DNA from: Betaproteobacteria bacterium
GTDB lineage: Bacteria; Pseudomonadota; Gammaproteobacteria; Burkholderiales; Casimicrobiaceae
Length of the DNA: 64,000 bases
NCBI GenBank assembly: GCA_016716425.1
Contig: JADJWJ010000022.1
Location: 1-64,000, forward strand
Direction of reading: 5' to 3'
The first letter of the stretch is position 1, and the number at the start of each line of letters is the position of its first letter. Shown here piece by piece: positions 16,522-24,887 of the stretch. A program made the translations under genes and the position numbers. The notes under the pieces are model-generated. The model saw only the letters and a program-made list of their open reading frames with translations. It made no database searches and was not told the DNA's origin.

Positions 16522-18885
16522 ATGAGCCGCCCGAAGCCCGCCAAGCCTGCACCGGCGCCCGTCCCGGCGGCTCCGCCTGCCGCATCGCGCTGGCCGGTCG
16601 CGGTCGTCGCGATGCTCGGCGTCGTGGCGGCGGCCGCCGGCACATGGGCGTGGCTCGCCGCGCCGCCGCAGCGCCCGTCCGTGCAGGCGGTGCCGACCCC
16701 GGCGCCGGCCATCGCCGCGACGTACGTCGCCGACGCGCAATGCGGCGAGTGTCACGCGCAGGCGGCGAAGGCGTGGCGCGGCTCGCACCACGAGCGCGCG
16801 ATGCAGCCGGCCACCGCGCAGACGGTGCTGGGCGACTTCGCGAACGCGAAGCTTTCGCACCGCGGCGCGACGACGACGTTCGCGCAGCGCGGCGGCAGGT
16901 ATTTCATCACGACCGAAGGCGGCGACGGCAGGCCCGCCGAGTTCGAGGTGAAATACACGTTCGGCGTCGCGCCGCTGCAGCAGTACCTCGTCGCGTACCC
17001 CGGCGGTCGGCTGCAGGCGCCGACGGTCGCGTGGGACACGCAGAACAGGCGCTGGTTCGCGCTCTACCCGAACGACCGGCACGCGCCCGACGATCCGCTG
17101 CACTCGACCGGACGCTACCAGAACTGGAACCTGATGTGCGCCGAGTGCCACTCGACCGACCTTCGGCGCAACTACGACGCCACGGCCGATGCCTACGACA
17201 CGAAGTGGGCGGAGGTCAACGTCGGCTGCCAGGCCTGCCACGGACCCGGCAGCGCACATGTCGCGTGGGCGACGGCCGCGGCGGGCAGGGACGCGAAGGG
17301 AGGCGACGCGCGCGCGCTGGGGCTCGTCGTCGACTTCCGCGGCAACGATGCGCGCTACCAGGTCGACGCGTGCGCGCCTTGCCATTCGCGGCGGCAGCGA
17401 CTGACCGACGCCGAGTTCCCGGGCAAGCCGTTCCTCGACAACTATCACCCGGCGCTGCTGCGCGAGACGCTCTACCACGCCGACGGCCAGCAGCAGGACG
17501 AGGTCTACGTGTGGGGCTCGTTCGTGCAGAGCCGGATGTACGCGCAGGGCGTGCGCTGCACCGACTGCCACGACGCGCACGGACTTGGATTGAAGGCCGC
17601 GGGCAACGCGCTGTGCGCCCAGTGCCACCAGCCGGCGGGCAACCCGCGCTTCCCGACGCTCGCGAAGAAGGCGTACGACACGCCCGAGCACCACCACCAC
17701 AAGGAAGGCGGCGCGGGCGCGCAGTGCGCGAACTGCCACATGCCGGCGAAGAACTACATGGTGATCGACGCGCGGCCGGACCACAGCTTCCGCATCCCGC
17801 GGCCGGACCTCACGGTGAAGATCGGCACGCCCAATGCGTGCAACGGCTGCCACGACCGGAAGACGCCGCGGTGGGCCGCGGACACCGTCGCGCAGTGGTA
17901 CGGATCCGGCCGCCGGCAGGAGGCCGGGTTCGGCGAAGTGTTCGCCGCCGCCCGGCGCGGTGCGCCGTCCGCGCTGTCCGGGCTCGATGCCATCGCCGCC
18001 GATCGTGCCCAGCCGGCGATCGTCCGCGCCACCGCGCTCGACCTCGCGCGCGCGTACGGCCCGCCCGGCGGCCAGCTCGCGGTGAGGACGAAGAACGACG
18101 CCGACCCGCTGGTGCGGGCGGCGGCGGCTGCGGCGATGGCCGCCGTCCCCGCGCAGGAGCGGCTCCGCTACGCGTCGCCCCTGTTGTCCGACCCGATCAA
18201 GCTCGTGCGCATCGAGGCGGCGCGCGCGCTCGCCGACATTCCCGCGGCGCGGATGCCCGAGGCCGACCGCGCGCCGTTCGAGCGCGCTTGGAGCGAACTC
18301 GTCGCGTCCCTGCAGTCGCTCGCCGACATGCCGACGGCGCAGTTGAACCTCGCCGGCCTGTACTGGCGGCGAGGCGATGCCTCCGCTGCGCAAACCGCGT
18401 ACCGACGTGCGATCGCGCTGGACCCCTACCTGTCCGTCGCCTACGCGTCGCTGGCGAGCCTGCTGGCGGGAGAGCGGCGCAACGCCGACGCGGAGGCGGT
18501 GCTGCGCGACGGCATCAGGCGTGCGCCGGCGGACGCGGCGCTGTATGCGTCGCTCGGCCTGCTGCTGGTCGAGGAGAGGCGCGAGGCCGAGGCGGTGGCC
18601 GCGCTCACGAAGTCCACGCAACTGGCGCCGGACCACGCGCGCACGTTCTACAACCTCGGCCTGCTGCAGCAGCAGCGCGGCGACCTGCGCGCGGCGGGCG
18701 CCGCGCTCGCGAAGGCCCATGCCCTGGGCGATGCGGACGCGACGTACGCGCTCGCACTGCTCGAACTGAAGCGGAACCGGCCCGACCGCGCGCTGCCGCT
18801 GGTCGAGCAGCTGGCCGCCGCGAACCCGGGCAATGCGCAGCTCGCGCAGATGCGCGACGACGTCCGGAAGGCGGCCCGGCCGTAG
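16522..18885 (+). CDS. Octahaem c-type cytochrome with C-terminal HEAT/TPR repeats
   Basis: 787 residues. Pro/Ala-rich N-terminus, then one membrane segment (about 24-46) placing the rest in the periplasm. Eight CxxCH haem sites: CGECH (74), CAECH (206), CQACH (236), CAPCH (284), CTDCH (346), CAQCH (365), CANCH (402), CNGCH (440). The spacing resembles the cytochrome c554/octahaem superfamily. Residues 450-590 are Ala-rich helical repeats, HEAT-like, and 610-770 are tetratricopeptide repeats (AQLNLAGLYWRRGDASAAQ, ALYASLGLLLVEERREAEA, FYNLGLLQQQRGDLRAAG). Likely electron transfer or multi-electron redox chemistry, with the repeats binding a partner. Substrate unknown. Confidence 0.85.
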   Translation: MSRPKPAKPAPAPVPAAPPAASRWPVAVVAMLGVVAAAAGTWAWLAAPPQRPSVQAVPTPAPAIAATYVADAQCGECHAQAAKAWRGSHHERAMQPATAQTVLGDFANAKLSHRGATTTFAQRGGRYFITTEGGDGRPAEFEVKYTFGVAPLQQYLVAYPGGRLQAPTVAWDTQNRRWFALYPNDRHAPDDPLHSTGRYQNWNLMCAECHSTDLRRNYDATADAYDTKWAEVNVGCQACHGPGSAHVAWATAAAGRDAKGGDARALGLVVDFRGNDARYQVDACAPCHSRRQRLTDAEFPGKPFLDNYHPALLRETLYHADGQQQDEVYVWGSFVQSRMYAQGVRCTDCHDAHGLGLKAAGNALCAQCHQPAGNPRFPTLAKKAYDTPEHHHHKEGGAGAQCANCHMPAKNYMVIDARPDHSFRIPRPDLTVKIGTPNACNGCHDRKTPRWAADTVAQWYGSGRRQEAGFGEVFAAARRGAPSALSGLDAIAADRAQPAIVRATALDLARAYGPPGGQLAVRTKNDADPLVRAAAAAAMAAVPAQERLRYASPLLSDPIKLVRIEAARALADIPAARMPEADRAPFERAWSELVASLQSLADMPTAQLNLAGLYWRRGDASAAQTAYRRAIALDPYLSVAYASLASLLAGERRNADAEAVLRDGIRRAPADAALYASLGLLLVEERREAEAVAALTKSTQLAPDHARTFYNLGLLQQQRGDLRAAGAALAKAHALGDADATYALALLELKRNRPDRALPLVEQLAAANPGNAQLAQMRDDVRKAARP

Positions 18886-19052
18886 CCGGTTCGCTCGTGG
18901 ACGGCCGGTCCGGAGCAACCCGGTCCGCACGAATCGGGGACGCTCACCGGACACGCACGCGCGATGCCGGCGTGCGTCGCTTGCTCGCGCGGCCGTCGTT
19001 GCCGCGTCGGCTGCGCTATCCTATGCGCTGTCACCATCATGTCGATGCAACG

Positions 19053-20285
19053 ATGACCCACGCCCTTCGCACGACCGCGACCGCCGTCGCCGCGCTGTTC
19101 GCGACCTCCGCGTTTGCCCAGCAACAGCAGGTCAAGCCCCCGATCTCGACGTACGGCGTGGACGTCGGCACCCGCGCGATGTCGATTCCGGGCATGCCGG
19201 CGGGCGGCATGGGCGGGATGGCGGGCATGCCCGGCATGCCGGCCGGCATGGGAGGGCCGCAGAAGGAGCTGTGGCTCGGCCTGCGGTCGTCGCAGCGGGC
19301 GTCCGGCACGCCCGAGGCGCAGCACATGATTCCGCCGGGGATGGACATGGGGCCTGCGCTGCCGCTCACCGGCCGGCCGCCGGCGCAGCCCGGCCGCACC
19401 GAGTACGACGAAGAGCGGCCGCCGGAGAAGCCGAAGGCGCGCATGCTGATCTACTGGGGCTGCGGCGACACGATCCGCCCCGGCCAGCCGAGGATCGCCG
19501 ACACCGAGAAGATGTCGCTGGCCGAATTCGGGCAGGCGCTCTCGGGACGCACGCCGCCGGACCGCTGGAGCGCTCAGCGCAACGCACAGCTCGTGTGGCC
19601 GAACGAGCGCGAGAGGAAGGAGGTGCCGCCCACCGCGCGCCTCGCCGGCGACCAGCTCGTGCGCGGCAATGCCACCCCCGACATCAAGTTCGCGATCGGC
19701 GAGCGCCAGGACTTCATGGCGCCGATGGAGATCGCGGCATCCGGGCCCATCGGGGGCCCGACGCCGCTGACGTGGACGTCCATCCCGACCGCGCAGGGCT
19801 ACTTCCTGCAGGCGATGGGCTTCCGCCAGGACGGCAACGAGATGATCATCTGGACCTCGAGCGAGGTGCAGGACACGGGCTGGGGGCTCATGACCTGGCT
19901 GCCGAACGATTTCGTGCGGCGGATGATCTCCGAGAAGGTCGTGCTGCCGGCGTCGACAACGGCGTGCACGATTCCGAAGGGCGTCTTCGAGGGGGTCGAG
20001 GGCGCCATGGTCAACGGCATCGCCTACGGCGAGGAGCAGAACCTCGCGCATCCGCCGCGACCGACCGATCCGAAGATCACGTGGGAGCCGATCTGGGCCG
20101 TGAAGGTGCGCGTGAAGTCGGTCGGCATGACGCCGCTCGGCATGGAAGAGCGGGCCGAGCGTCGCGGCGCGCGCCGCGGCGACGAGCGCACGCCGACCGG
20201 CGGTGCCGCCGCACCGAAGCCGGCGAGCCCGGTCGACGAAGCGTCGGAAGCGATGAAGGGCCTGCGCAAACTGCTGCCGTTCTGA
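19053..20285 (+). CDS. Exported Met/Gly-rich protein, unknown
   Basis: 410 residues. Signal peptide MTHALRTTATAVAALFATSAFAQ, then a Met/Gly/Pro-rich tract of about 25 residues at 48-72 (repeats of GMPAG and GGM), then a conserved-looking globular part: ARMLIYWGCGDTIRPGQP, AQLVWPNERERKEVP, LRWT-like LTWTSIPTAQGYFLQAMGF, MIIWTSSEVQDTGWGLMTWLP. The C-terminus is basic and Ala/Pro-rich. No family recognised. Methionine-rich exported tracts can bind Cu(I), but this is speculation. It follows the octahaem cytochrome on the same strand after 167 bases; co-regulation is possible, not shown. Confidence 0.65.
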   Translation: MTHALRTTATAVAALFATSAFAQQQQVKPPISTYGVDVGTRAMSIPGMPAGGMGGMAGMPGMPAGMGGPQKELWLGLRSSQRASGTPEAQHMIPPGMDMGPALPLTGRPPAQPGRTEYDEERPPEKPKARMLIYWGCGDTIRPGQPRIADTEKMSLAEFGQALSGRTPPDRWSAQRNAQLVWPNERERKEVPPTARLAGDQLVRGNATPDIKFAIGERQDFMAPMEIAASGPIGGPTPLTWTSIPTAQGYFLQAMGFRQDGNEMIIWTSSEVQDTGWGLMTWLPNDFVRRMISEKVVLPASTTACTIPKGVFEGVEGAMVNGIAYGEEQNLAHPPRPTDPKITWEPIWAVKVRVKSVGMTPLGMEERAERRGARRGDERTPTGGAAAPKPASPVDEASEAMKGLRKLLPF

Positions 20286-20335
20286 GGGTCTGACCCTTAA
20301 CATGCACTATAGTGCACTTTAAGGGTCAGACCCTC
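20284..20335. repeat. 52-bp palindrome family D, copy 1
   Basis: Perfect 16-base arms GAGGGTCTGACCCTTA / TAAGGGTCAGACCCTC enclose a second palindrome TGCACTATAGTGCA. It sits between two convergent genes and could act as a two-way terminator hairpin, though no T-run follows. Copy 2, also 52 bases, is at 43476-43527. Confidence 0.8.
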
Positions 20336-20336
20336 C

Positions 20337-21404
20337 TCACCACCGCCGCACCAGCGGCGCGTCGAAGCGCACCGACAGCCTCACGTTCCGGTTCCACGCA
20401 AACGGCGCGTTCCCACTCTGCGGCGAGTTGAGCGCCCCGGCGATGCGCTGCGGGCCGTACGCGTCGAACTTCGCGGTGCCGCCCTTGCCGGCGTCCTCGG
20501 CCACCGCCGGGACCGCGCCGAGCTTCGGATGCGCGACCACGATCGCCACGCTCGGCGGGGATGCGTCGTTGCGGACCACCAACACGTAGTGCGGCAATGC
20601 TGCGAGCACGCGGTCGAGGTCGCCGGCACGGGCGAGGTCGTCGGGCGGGATCGGCTGCTCGGTCAGCACCAGCAGTGGCCGTCGCGCGAGATCCGTCAGC
20701 GCGTCCGGCGCGACGAACGCGTACGCGAAGCGCAACCGCACCGTCGTACCGGCGACGACGAGCCTGCCGGCAGCCGTGCCCGGTGTGCCGACGGTGACGG
20801 GCGCGGGTGACGGCATGGGAGGCGGCGCGGCGGGCGCTGCCGCGACGGCCGCCGGCGGTGCCGCCGCGGGCTGCGCCGCGCGCCGCCGGTCGAGCTCGCG
20901 CTCGGCAGCGACCAGATCATCGCGCAACGCATCGCGTCTGCGGTCGAGGTCGCGCACCTCGCTGCGCAGCTGCGCACGCCGCGTGTCGGACGTCTTGTCG
21001 CTGCGGATCTCGGCCTCGCGCCACGATACGTCGCCGCGATTGCGCTCGATGCTCCGTCTGAGCGTGGCGACCCGGTACGCGGCGGCATGGTTGCGCGCGT
21101 ACGCCGCGTCGCAGACGCCGCGGTACTCGTTGCCGGCAAGGCCGTCGCGAAACGCGTTGGCGGGCTGGCAGTACTCGGCGAGACCTTCCTTGCGGCCCTG
21201 CAGGTAGCGCATCTCGTCGGGCTCGACCTTGACGCCCGCGCACGCGTCGCGGTGCTGCGCGATCCGCTCGGCGGTGTGGCCGGCGCGCCCGTCAGTCACG
21301 CCCTGCGCGTACCAGTCGACCTCCTTGCACTGCTCCTCGGGGATCGTTCCGCAGCCCGCCACAAGCAGCGCCGCCGCGACCGCCGCCGTCGCCATCCGCG
21401 TCAT
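20337..21404 (-). CDS. DUF2799-type lipoprotein with coiled coil
   Basis: 355 residues from ATG 21404. Lipoprotein signal MTRMATAAVAAALLVAGCGT, lipobox V-A-G-C. The first 100 mature residues match DUF2799: CKEVDWYAQGVTDGRAGHT, YLQGRKEGLAEYCQPANAF, GVCDAAYARNHAAAYRVA. A charged helical segment (residues 110-175, many Arg/Asp/Glu, probably coiled coil) and a Pro/Ala linker follow, then a beta-rich domain ending NRNVRLSVRFDAPLVRRW. The start codon overlaps the stop of the upstream gene (ATGA), so translation is coupled. DUF2799 function is unknown; an envelope role is inferred. Confidence 0.7.
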   Translation of the reverse strand: MTRMATAAVAAALLVAGCGTIPEEQCKEVDWYAQGVTDGRAGHTAERIAQHRDACAGVKVEPDEMRYLQGRKEGLAEYCQPANAFRDGLAGNEYRGVCDAAYARNHAAAYRVATLRRSIERNRGDVSWREAEIRSDKTSDTRRAQLRSEVRDLDRRRDALRDDLVAAERELDRRRAAQPAAAPPAAVAAAPAAPPPMPSPAPVTVGTPGTAAGRLVVAGTTVRLRFAYAFVAPDALTDLARRPLLVLTEQPIPPDDLARAGDLDRVLAALPHYVLVVRNDASPPSVAIVVAHPKLGAVPAVAEDAGKGGTAKFDAYGPQRIAGALNSPQSGNAPFAWNRNVRLSVRFDAPLVRRW

Positions 21405-22462
21405 CGCACCTTCCCCAGCCGCCCCCGGGCGTCGAACGTCACGTACGGCCACGGCGTCCTGTAGTGGGTGAACTTCACCTCGATCACGGTCGGCGCGCAC
21501 TCGCGCGGGCGCTCGACCGCGATCTCGGCCGGCGCGCGGTCCTCGTCGTCGAGGTTGCGCGCGAGCACGGCCTTGTCCACCAGCGCGTTCAGCGCACCCC
21601 AGTCGATGTCGCCGTCGGCGAAGCCCTCCGCGCACAGCCAATCCTGGTCGTACGGGTCCTTGCGGCGCGTGAAGTTGCCGCGCCGGTCGTAGTCGTACAC
21701 GGCGCGGTCGGTGCGGATGAAGGTGATCCGCCGCCGCGAAATCCAGACCGCCATCAGCTTTTCGGGGCCGATCTCACGCCGGAACTGCGCGAGCACCGCG
21801 GGCACCTCGTCCTTGAGATTGCGTTGTGCCGCTGCCTTTGCCTCCGCGGCGTCCTTCGCCTGCGCCGCCGCGCGCTTCGCGTTCGCGTCGGCGATCGCCG
21901 CCTTCACGTCGAGCGCCTGCCCGGTCGCGATGTCAAAGGCGAGCACCGACAGGCCGAACGACGTCATGCTGCCGACGACGACCTCGGCCAGCACGCGGTT
22001 GAACGGCGCCCCGAAGTAACCGACCGTCACCTTGCCCAGGTGGTCAGTGGCTTGCGCCGGCTGCGCCCGGTGCGCGCGGAACTTCTCGCGCAGCAGCGGC
22101 TCGCGCACTGCCGACAGCCGGAACCGCGCGACCGCGGGGTCGGCGTCCGGCGCCCACGGCTTCAGTTGCCGGCCGTCGGTACCGGTCCACTGGCCACCCT
22201 GGAAGATCACGTGCTCGGGCGGCCCGCCCGGCAACGCGTGCACGAGCGCCTCGGCCTCGCTTTCGGAGAACGCGAGCATCGCCAGCAGCGGATCGACGCC
22301 GAAGCGCCGCGTCAGCGCCGCGCGGAACTGCGCGAAATACGCGAACGTGCGCTCGTCGGCGCGCTGCGCCTCGCGGATCTGGATCCCGCGGGTGTCCTGC
22401 GCGCTTGCCGGCAGCGCGACCGCGAGCAGGGCGCCCGCCAGCGCGCACGCAAGTGCCTTCAC
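21401..22462 (-). CDS. Exported protein, unknown, in a three-gene envelope cluster
   Basis: 353 residues. Signal peptide MKALACALAGALLAVALPASAQ. The middle contains two similar-looking segments, VTVGYFGAPFNRVLAEVVVG and VFD-type strands, separated by an Ala/Lys-rich helix (residues 195-225). The C-terminal part has RRRITFIRTDRAVYDYDRRG and KFTHYRTPWPYVTFDARGRL. I recognise no family. It is followed with a four-base overlap by the DUF2799 lipoprotein and preceded 12 bases away by the small exported protein, all on the minus strand, which suggests one periplasmic complex or pathway. Confidence 0.6.
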   Translation of the reverse strand: MKALACALAGALLAVALPASAQDTRGIQIREAQRADERTFAYFAQFRAALTRRFGVDPLLAMLAFSESEAEALVHALPGGPPEHVIFQGGQWTGTDGRQLKPWAPDADPAVARFRLSAVREPLLREKFRAHRAQPAQATDHLGKVTVGYFGAPFNRVLAEVVVGSMTSFGLSVLAFDIATGQALDVKAAIADANAKRAAAQAKDAAEAKAAAQRNLKDEVPAVLAQFRREIGPEKLMAVWISRRRITFIRTDRAVYDYDRRGNFTRRKDPYDQDWLCAEGFADGDIDWGALNALVDKAVLARNLDDEDRAPAEIAVERPRECAPTVIEVKFTHYRTPWPYVTFDARGRLGKVR

Positions 22463-22474
22463 GCGCGCGTCCGG

Positions 22475-22981
22475 TCAGAGCGCGTTGACTTCCTTGACCA
22501 TCGCCGCGTCGAACTCGACGTCGACCTTCGGTCCGCCGGCAGCGGTCTTGTCGAACCTGAGCGTGCCGGCGACCTTCCTCGCGTCGTCCGTCTTGAGCGC
22601 CAGCGAACCCTTGGGCTCGGTCCCCGAGTACTGGACCTTCTGGTCGTTCATGACCATCCAGTAACTGATCCGCGGGCCGTCCTCGAGGTTGATCGACAGA
22701 CCCTCCGTGAGTTCGCCGTCCGTGCAGCCCATCGTCTTGCAGGTGGCGATCCTGGCCGACAGGTCCTTCGTGGCCAGGATCACGCGGCGCATCTTCTGCT
22801 TGGTCATCACGTCGGGCCCCGCCACGAGGAACGCGTGCTTGACCTCGACCGTGCGGCCCTTGTAGACGACGGTGCCCTTCGCATCGCCGGCCGCGGCAGG
22901 GACCGCGATCAGCACCAGCAGGCCGGCGGCGGCGAACCGCCAGGCGTTGTGCAGCACTCGAATGACGGACGCGTGTTGCAT
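22475..22981 (-). CDS. Small exported protein, unknown
   Basis: 168 residues from ATG 22981, supported by GAGGAGG seven bases upstream. Long signal peptide (through VPAAAGDA). Mature part: GTVVYKGRTVEVKHAFLVAGPDVM, ARIATCKTMGCTDGE with a C-K-T-M-G-C pair that could be a disulfide, and SLALKTDDARKVAGTLRFD. The beta-rich pattern is that of small secreted proteins; similar sequences are annotated only as hypothetical, as far as I recall. First gene of the three-gene minus-strand cluster 20337-22981. Confidence 0.6.
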   Translation of the reverse strand: MQHASVIRVLHNAWRFAAAGLLVLIAVPAAAGDAKGTVVYKGRTVEVKHAFLVAGPDVMTKQKMRRVILATKDLSARIATCKTMGCTDGELTEGLSINLEDGPRISYWMVMNDQKVQYSGTEPKGSLALKTDDARKVAGTLRFDKTAAGGPKVDVEFDAAMVKEVNAL

Positions 22982-23085
22982 CGGCACCTCCTCGGTGGAT
23001 GGGTGTGGCGGCAGACCCGATTTCGGGCTCGCGGGGATTCTATCGAATGCGCCCGGCGGCCGGGAGACCGGCAACCCGGATCGGC

Positions 23086-23091
23086 GATAAT
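23086..23091 (+). promoter_or_regulatory. Probable -10 box (GC-GATAAT-CGCG)
   Basis: GCGATAATCGCG occurs 28 bases before the DUF486 start and is the same 12-base string as at 8183-8194. The gap is divergent with the minus-strand envelope cluster. Confidence 0.4.
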
Positions 23092-23118
23092 CGCGGTGGC
23101 CCCACGCTCCCCGCCGCC

Positions 23119-23490
23119 ATGAACCCGCTCACCTTCGCGCCAATCGTCCAGTACCCGGCCCTGACCGCGGCGGTGCTGCTCACCGCATCCAACCTGTTCA
23201 TGACGTTCGCCTGGTACGGACACCTGAAGCACCTCTCGGGCAGCCCGTGGTGGACGGCGGCGTTCATCTCGTGGGGCATCGCGCTGTTCGAGTACCTGCT
23301 GCAGGTGCCGGCCAACCGCATCGGGTTCACCGTGCTGTCGCTGGCGCAGCTCAAGATCATGCAGGAGGTGATCACGCTCGCCGTGTTCATTCCGTTCGCC
23401 GTGCTGTACATGGGGGAGCCGGTCAAGCTCGATTACCTGTGGGCCGGCCTGTGCCTGATGGGCGCCGTCTACTTCATCTTCCGCGGCTGA
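23119..23490 (+). CDS. DUF486/DMT-type small membrane protein
   Basis: 123 residues, four predicted membrane helices: YPALTAAVLLTASNLFMTFAW, WWTAAFISWGIALFEYLLQV, IMQEVITLAVFIPFAVLY and YLWAGLCLMGAVYFIF. The sequence FTVLSLAQLKIMQEVITL is characteristic of DUF486, distantly related to the drug/metabolite transporter superfamily. It may work as a dimer. Substrate unknown. The start ATG at 23119 is the first codon with family similarity. Confidence 0.8.
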   Translation: MNPLTFAPIVQYPALTAAVLLTASNLFMTFAWYGHLKHLSGSPWWTAAFISWGIALFEYLLQVPANRIGFTVLSLAQLKIMQEVITLAVFIPFAVLYMGEPVKLDYLWAGLCLMGAVYFIFRG

Positions 23491-23506
23491 CGACCCGGCG
23501 GCCGCC

Positions 23507-24736
23507 TTGCGCTTCACGCACGTCTATTTCGCGTTCGCCGCCGGGTACCTGCTGTCGTACCTGTACCGGACGGTCAACGCGATCATCTCGCCGGAACTCG
23601 TCCGCGACCTGGCACTCAACCCGTCGTCGCTGGGGCTTCTCACCAGCGCGTACTTTCTCGCGTTCGCCGCGATGCAGCTGCCCGTCGGCATCCTGCTCGA
23701 CCGGTACGGACCGCGGCGCGTCGAGCCGGTGCTGCTCGCGATCGCCGCCGCCGGCGCCGCGCTGTTCGCGCTGGCGGAGTCGCTCACCGGGCTCGCCTTC
23801 GCACGCGCGGTGATCGGCGCCGGCGTGGCCGCGTGCCTGATGGCGCCGCTGAAGGCGATCGCCGTGTGGTACCCGCCCGACCGGCAGGCGTCGTACGCCG
23901 GCTGGATCATGGTCGCCGGCGGCATCGGCGCGCTGGCGGCGACGGTGCCGCTGGAACTGGCATTGCGCGTCACGCACTGGCGCGTCGTGTTCGCCGCGCT
24001 CGCGGTGGTGACGCTCGCCGTTGCGGCGGCGATCTGGTGGCGGGTACCCGACACGCCCAGGCCGGCGCAGCCGCCGAGCCTCGCAACACAGCTCGCGGGT
24101 GTGCGCACGGTGTTCGTCAGCCCGCGTTTCTGGTGGATCGCGCCGGTCGGCGGCTTCGCGATGGGCGCGTTCATGGCGATCCAGGGACTCTGGGCCGTCC
24201 CGTGGCTGATGGAGGTCGAGGGCGTCACGCGCGCGGTCGCGGCGCACCACCTGCTCGTGATGAACGCCGTGATCATGGTGGGCTACGCGGCGCTCGGCTT
24301 TCTCGGCACGCGCCTCGCGCAGCGCGGCATCCACGCGCGCCACCTGTTTGCCGCGGGCTTTGCCGTCAACGTCGCGGCGTTCGCGCTCATCGTGCTGCAG
24401 GTGCCGGGCAGCTACCTGTGGTGGTCGCTGTTCGGGCTGGGCGCGGCGGTGAACGTGCTCGCGTTCCCGGTGCTCAACGAAGGCTTCGGCCGCGACCTTG
24501 CCGCGCGCACGAACACGACGCTCAACCTGCTGATGTTCGTCGGCAGCTTCGCGACACAGTGGGGCATCGGCGTGACCGCCGACGCGGTCCGCGCGGCGCT
24601 CGGGCTCGACGGCGCCGGTGCGCTGCGGGCGTCGTTCGCGCTGGTGCTGGCGGCCGATGTCGCCACGTACGCGTGGTTCATGTTCGGCTGGCGGCGCTAC
24701 AGCGTGCACCGTGCGGTTCCCGCCGCGGCTTGTTGA
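23507..24736 (+). CDS. Major facilitator superfamily transporter
   Basis: 409 residues with about 12 membrane helices. Family marks: the RTVNAIISPELVRDL segment between helices, LLDRYGPRRVEPVL as the G-x-x-x-D-R-x-G-x-R loop 2-3 motif, and the central cytoplasmic loop near DTPRPAQPPSLATQLAG. RVTHWRVVFA is typical of anion/sugar-phosphate or nitrate-type MFS members; the substrate is not identifiable. The only start near the homology is TTG at 23507, 16 bases after the DUF486 stop, so co-transcription is likely. Confidence 0.8.
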   Translation: MRFTHVYFAFAAGYLLSYLYRTVNAIISPELVRDLALNPSSLGLLTSAYFLAFAAMQLPVGILLDRYGPRRVEPVLLAIAAAGAALFALAESLTGLAFARAVIGAGVAACLMAPLKAIAVWYPPDRQASYAGWIMVAGGIGALAATVPLELALRVTHWRVVFAALAVVTLAVAAAIWWRVPDTPRPAQPPSLATQLAGVRTVFVSPRFWWIAPVGGFAMGAFMAIQGLWAVPWLMEVEGVTRAVAAHHLLVMNAVIMVGYAALGFLGTRLAQRGIHARHLFAAGFAVNVAAFALIVLQVPGSYLWWSLFGLGAAVNVLAFPVLNEGFGRDLAARTNTTLNLLMFVGSFATQWGIGVTADAVRAALGLDGAGALRASFALVLAADVATYAWFMFGWRRYSVHRAVPAAAC

Positions 24737-24764
24737 CTATCGCGAAAAGGGCTGACAACTTCTC

Positions 24765-24840
24765 CGTCGTTCCCGCGCAAGCGGGAACCCAGCGACCATC
24801 GGCGATCGACACTGGGCCCCCGCTTGCGCGGGGACGACGG
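24765..24840. repeat. Dispersed palindrome family B, copy 1
   Basis: Arms CGTCGTTCCCGCGCAAGCGG and the complementary CGCTTGCGCGGGGACGACG flank a short core containing ACCCAGCG / CACTGGG. It lies between the MFS gene and mpl. Copy 2 is at 50571-50660. Confidence 0.8.
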
Positions 24841-24887
24841 CAGTCTGGGGAATGCGGTCAATCGCTTTGGTAGAGATCAGCAGGATC

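Noticed and set aside
14707..18954. A minus-strand open frame of over 1400 codons
   Set aside because: It runs opposite the octahaem cytochrome and the hydrolase-OsmC gene, is Arg/His/Gly-rich and shows no family motif; GC-rich antisense frames stay open by chance.
16644..20285. A single plus-strand frame spanning the cytochrome and the next gene
   Set aside because: Its first half is an out-of-frame copy of the cytochrome; only the part from 19053 has a signal peptide and sensible composition.
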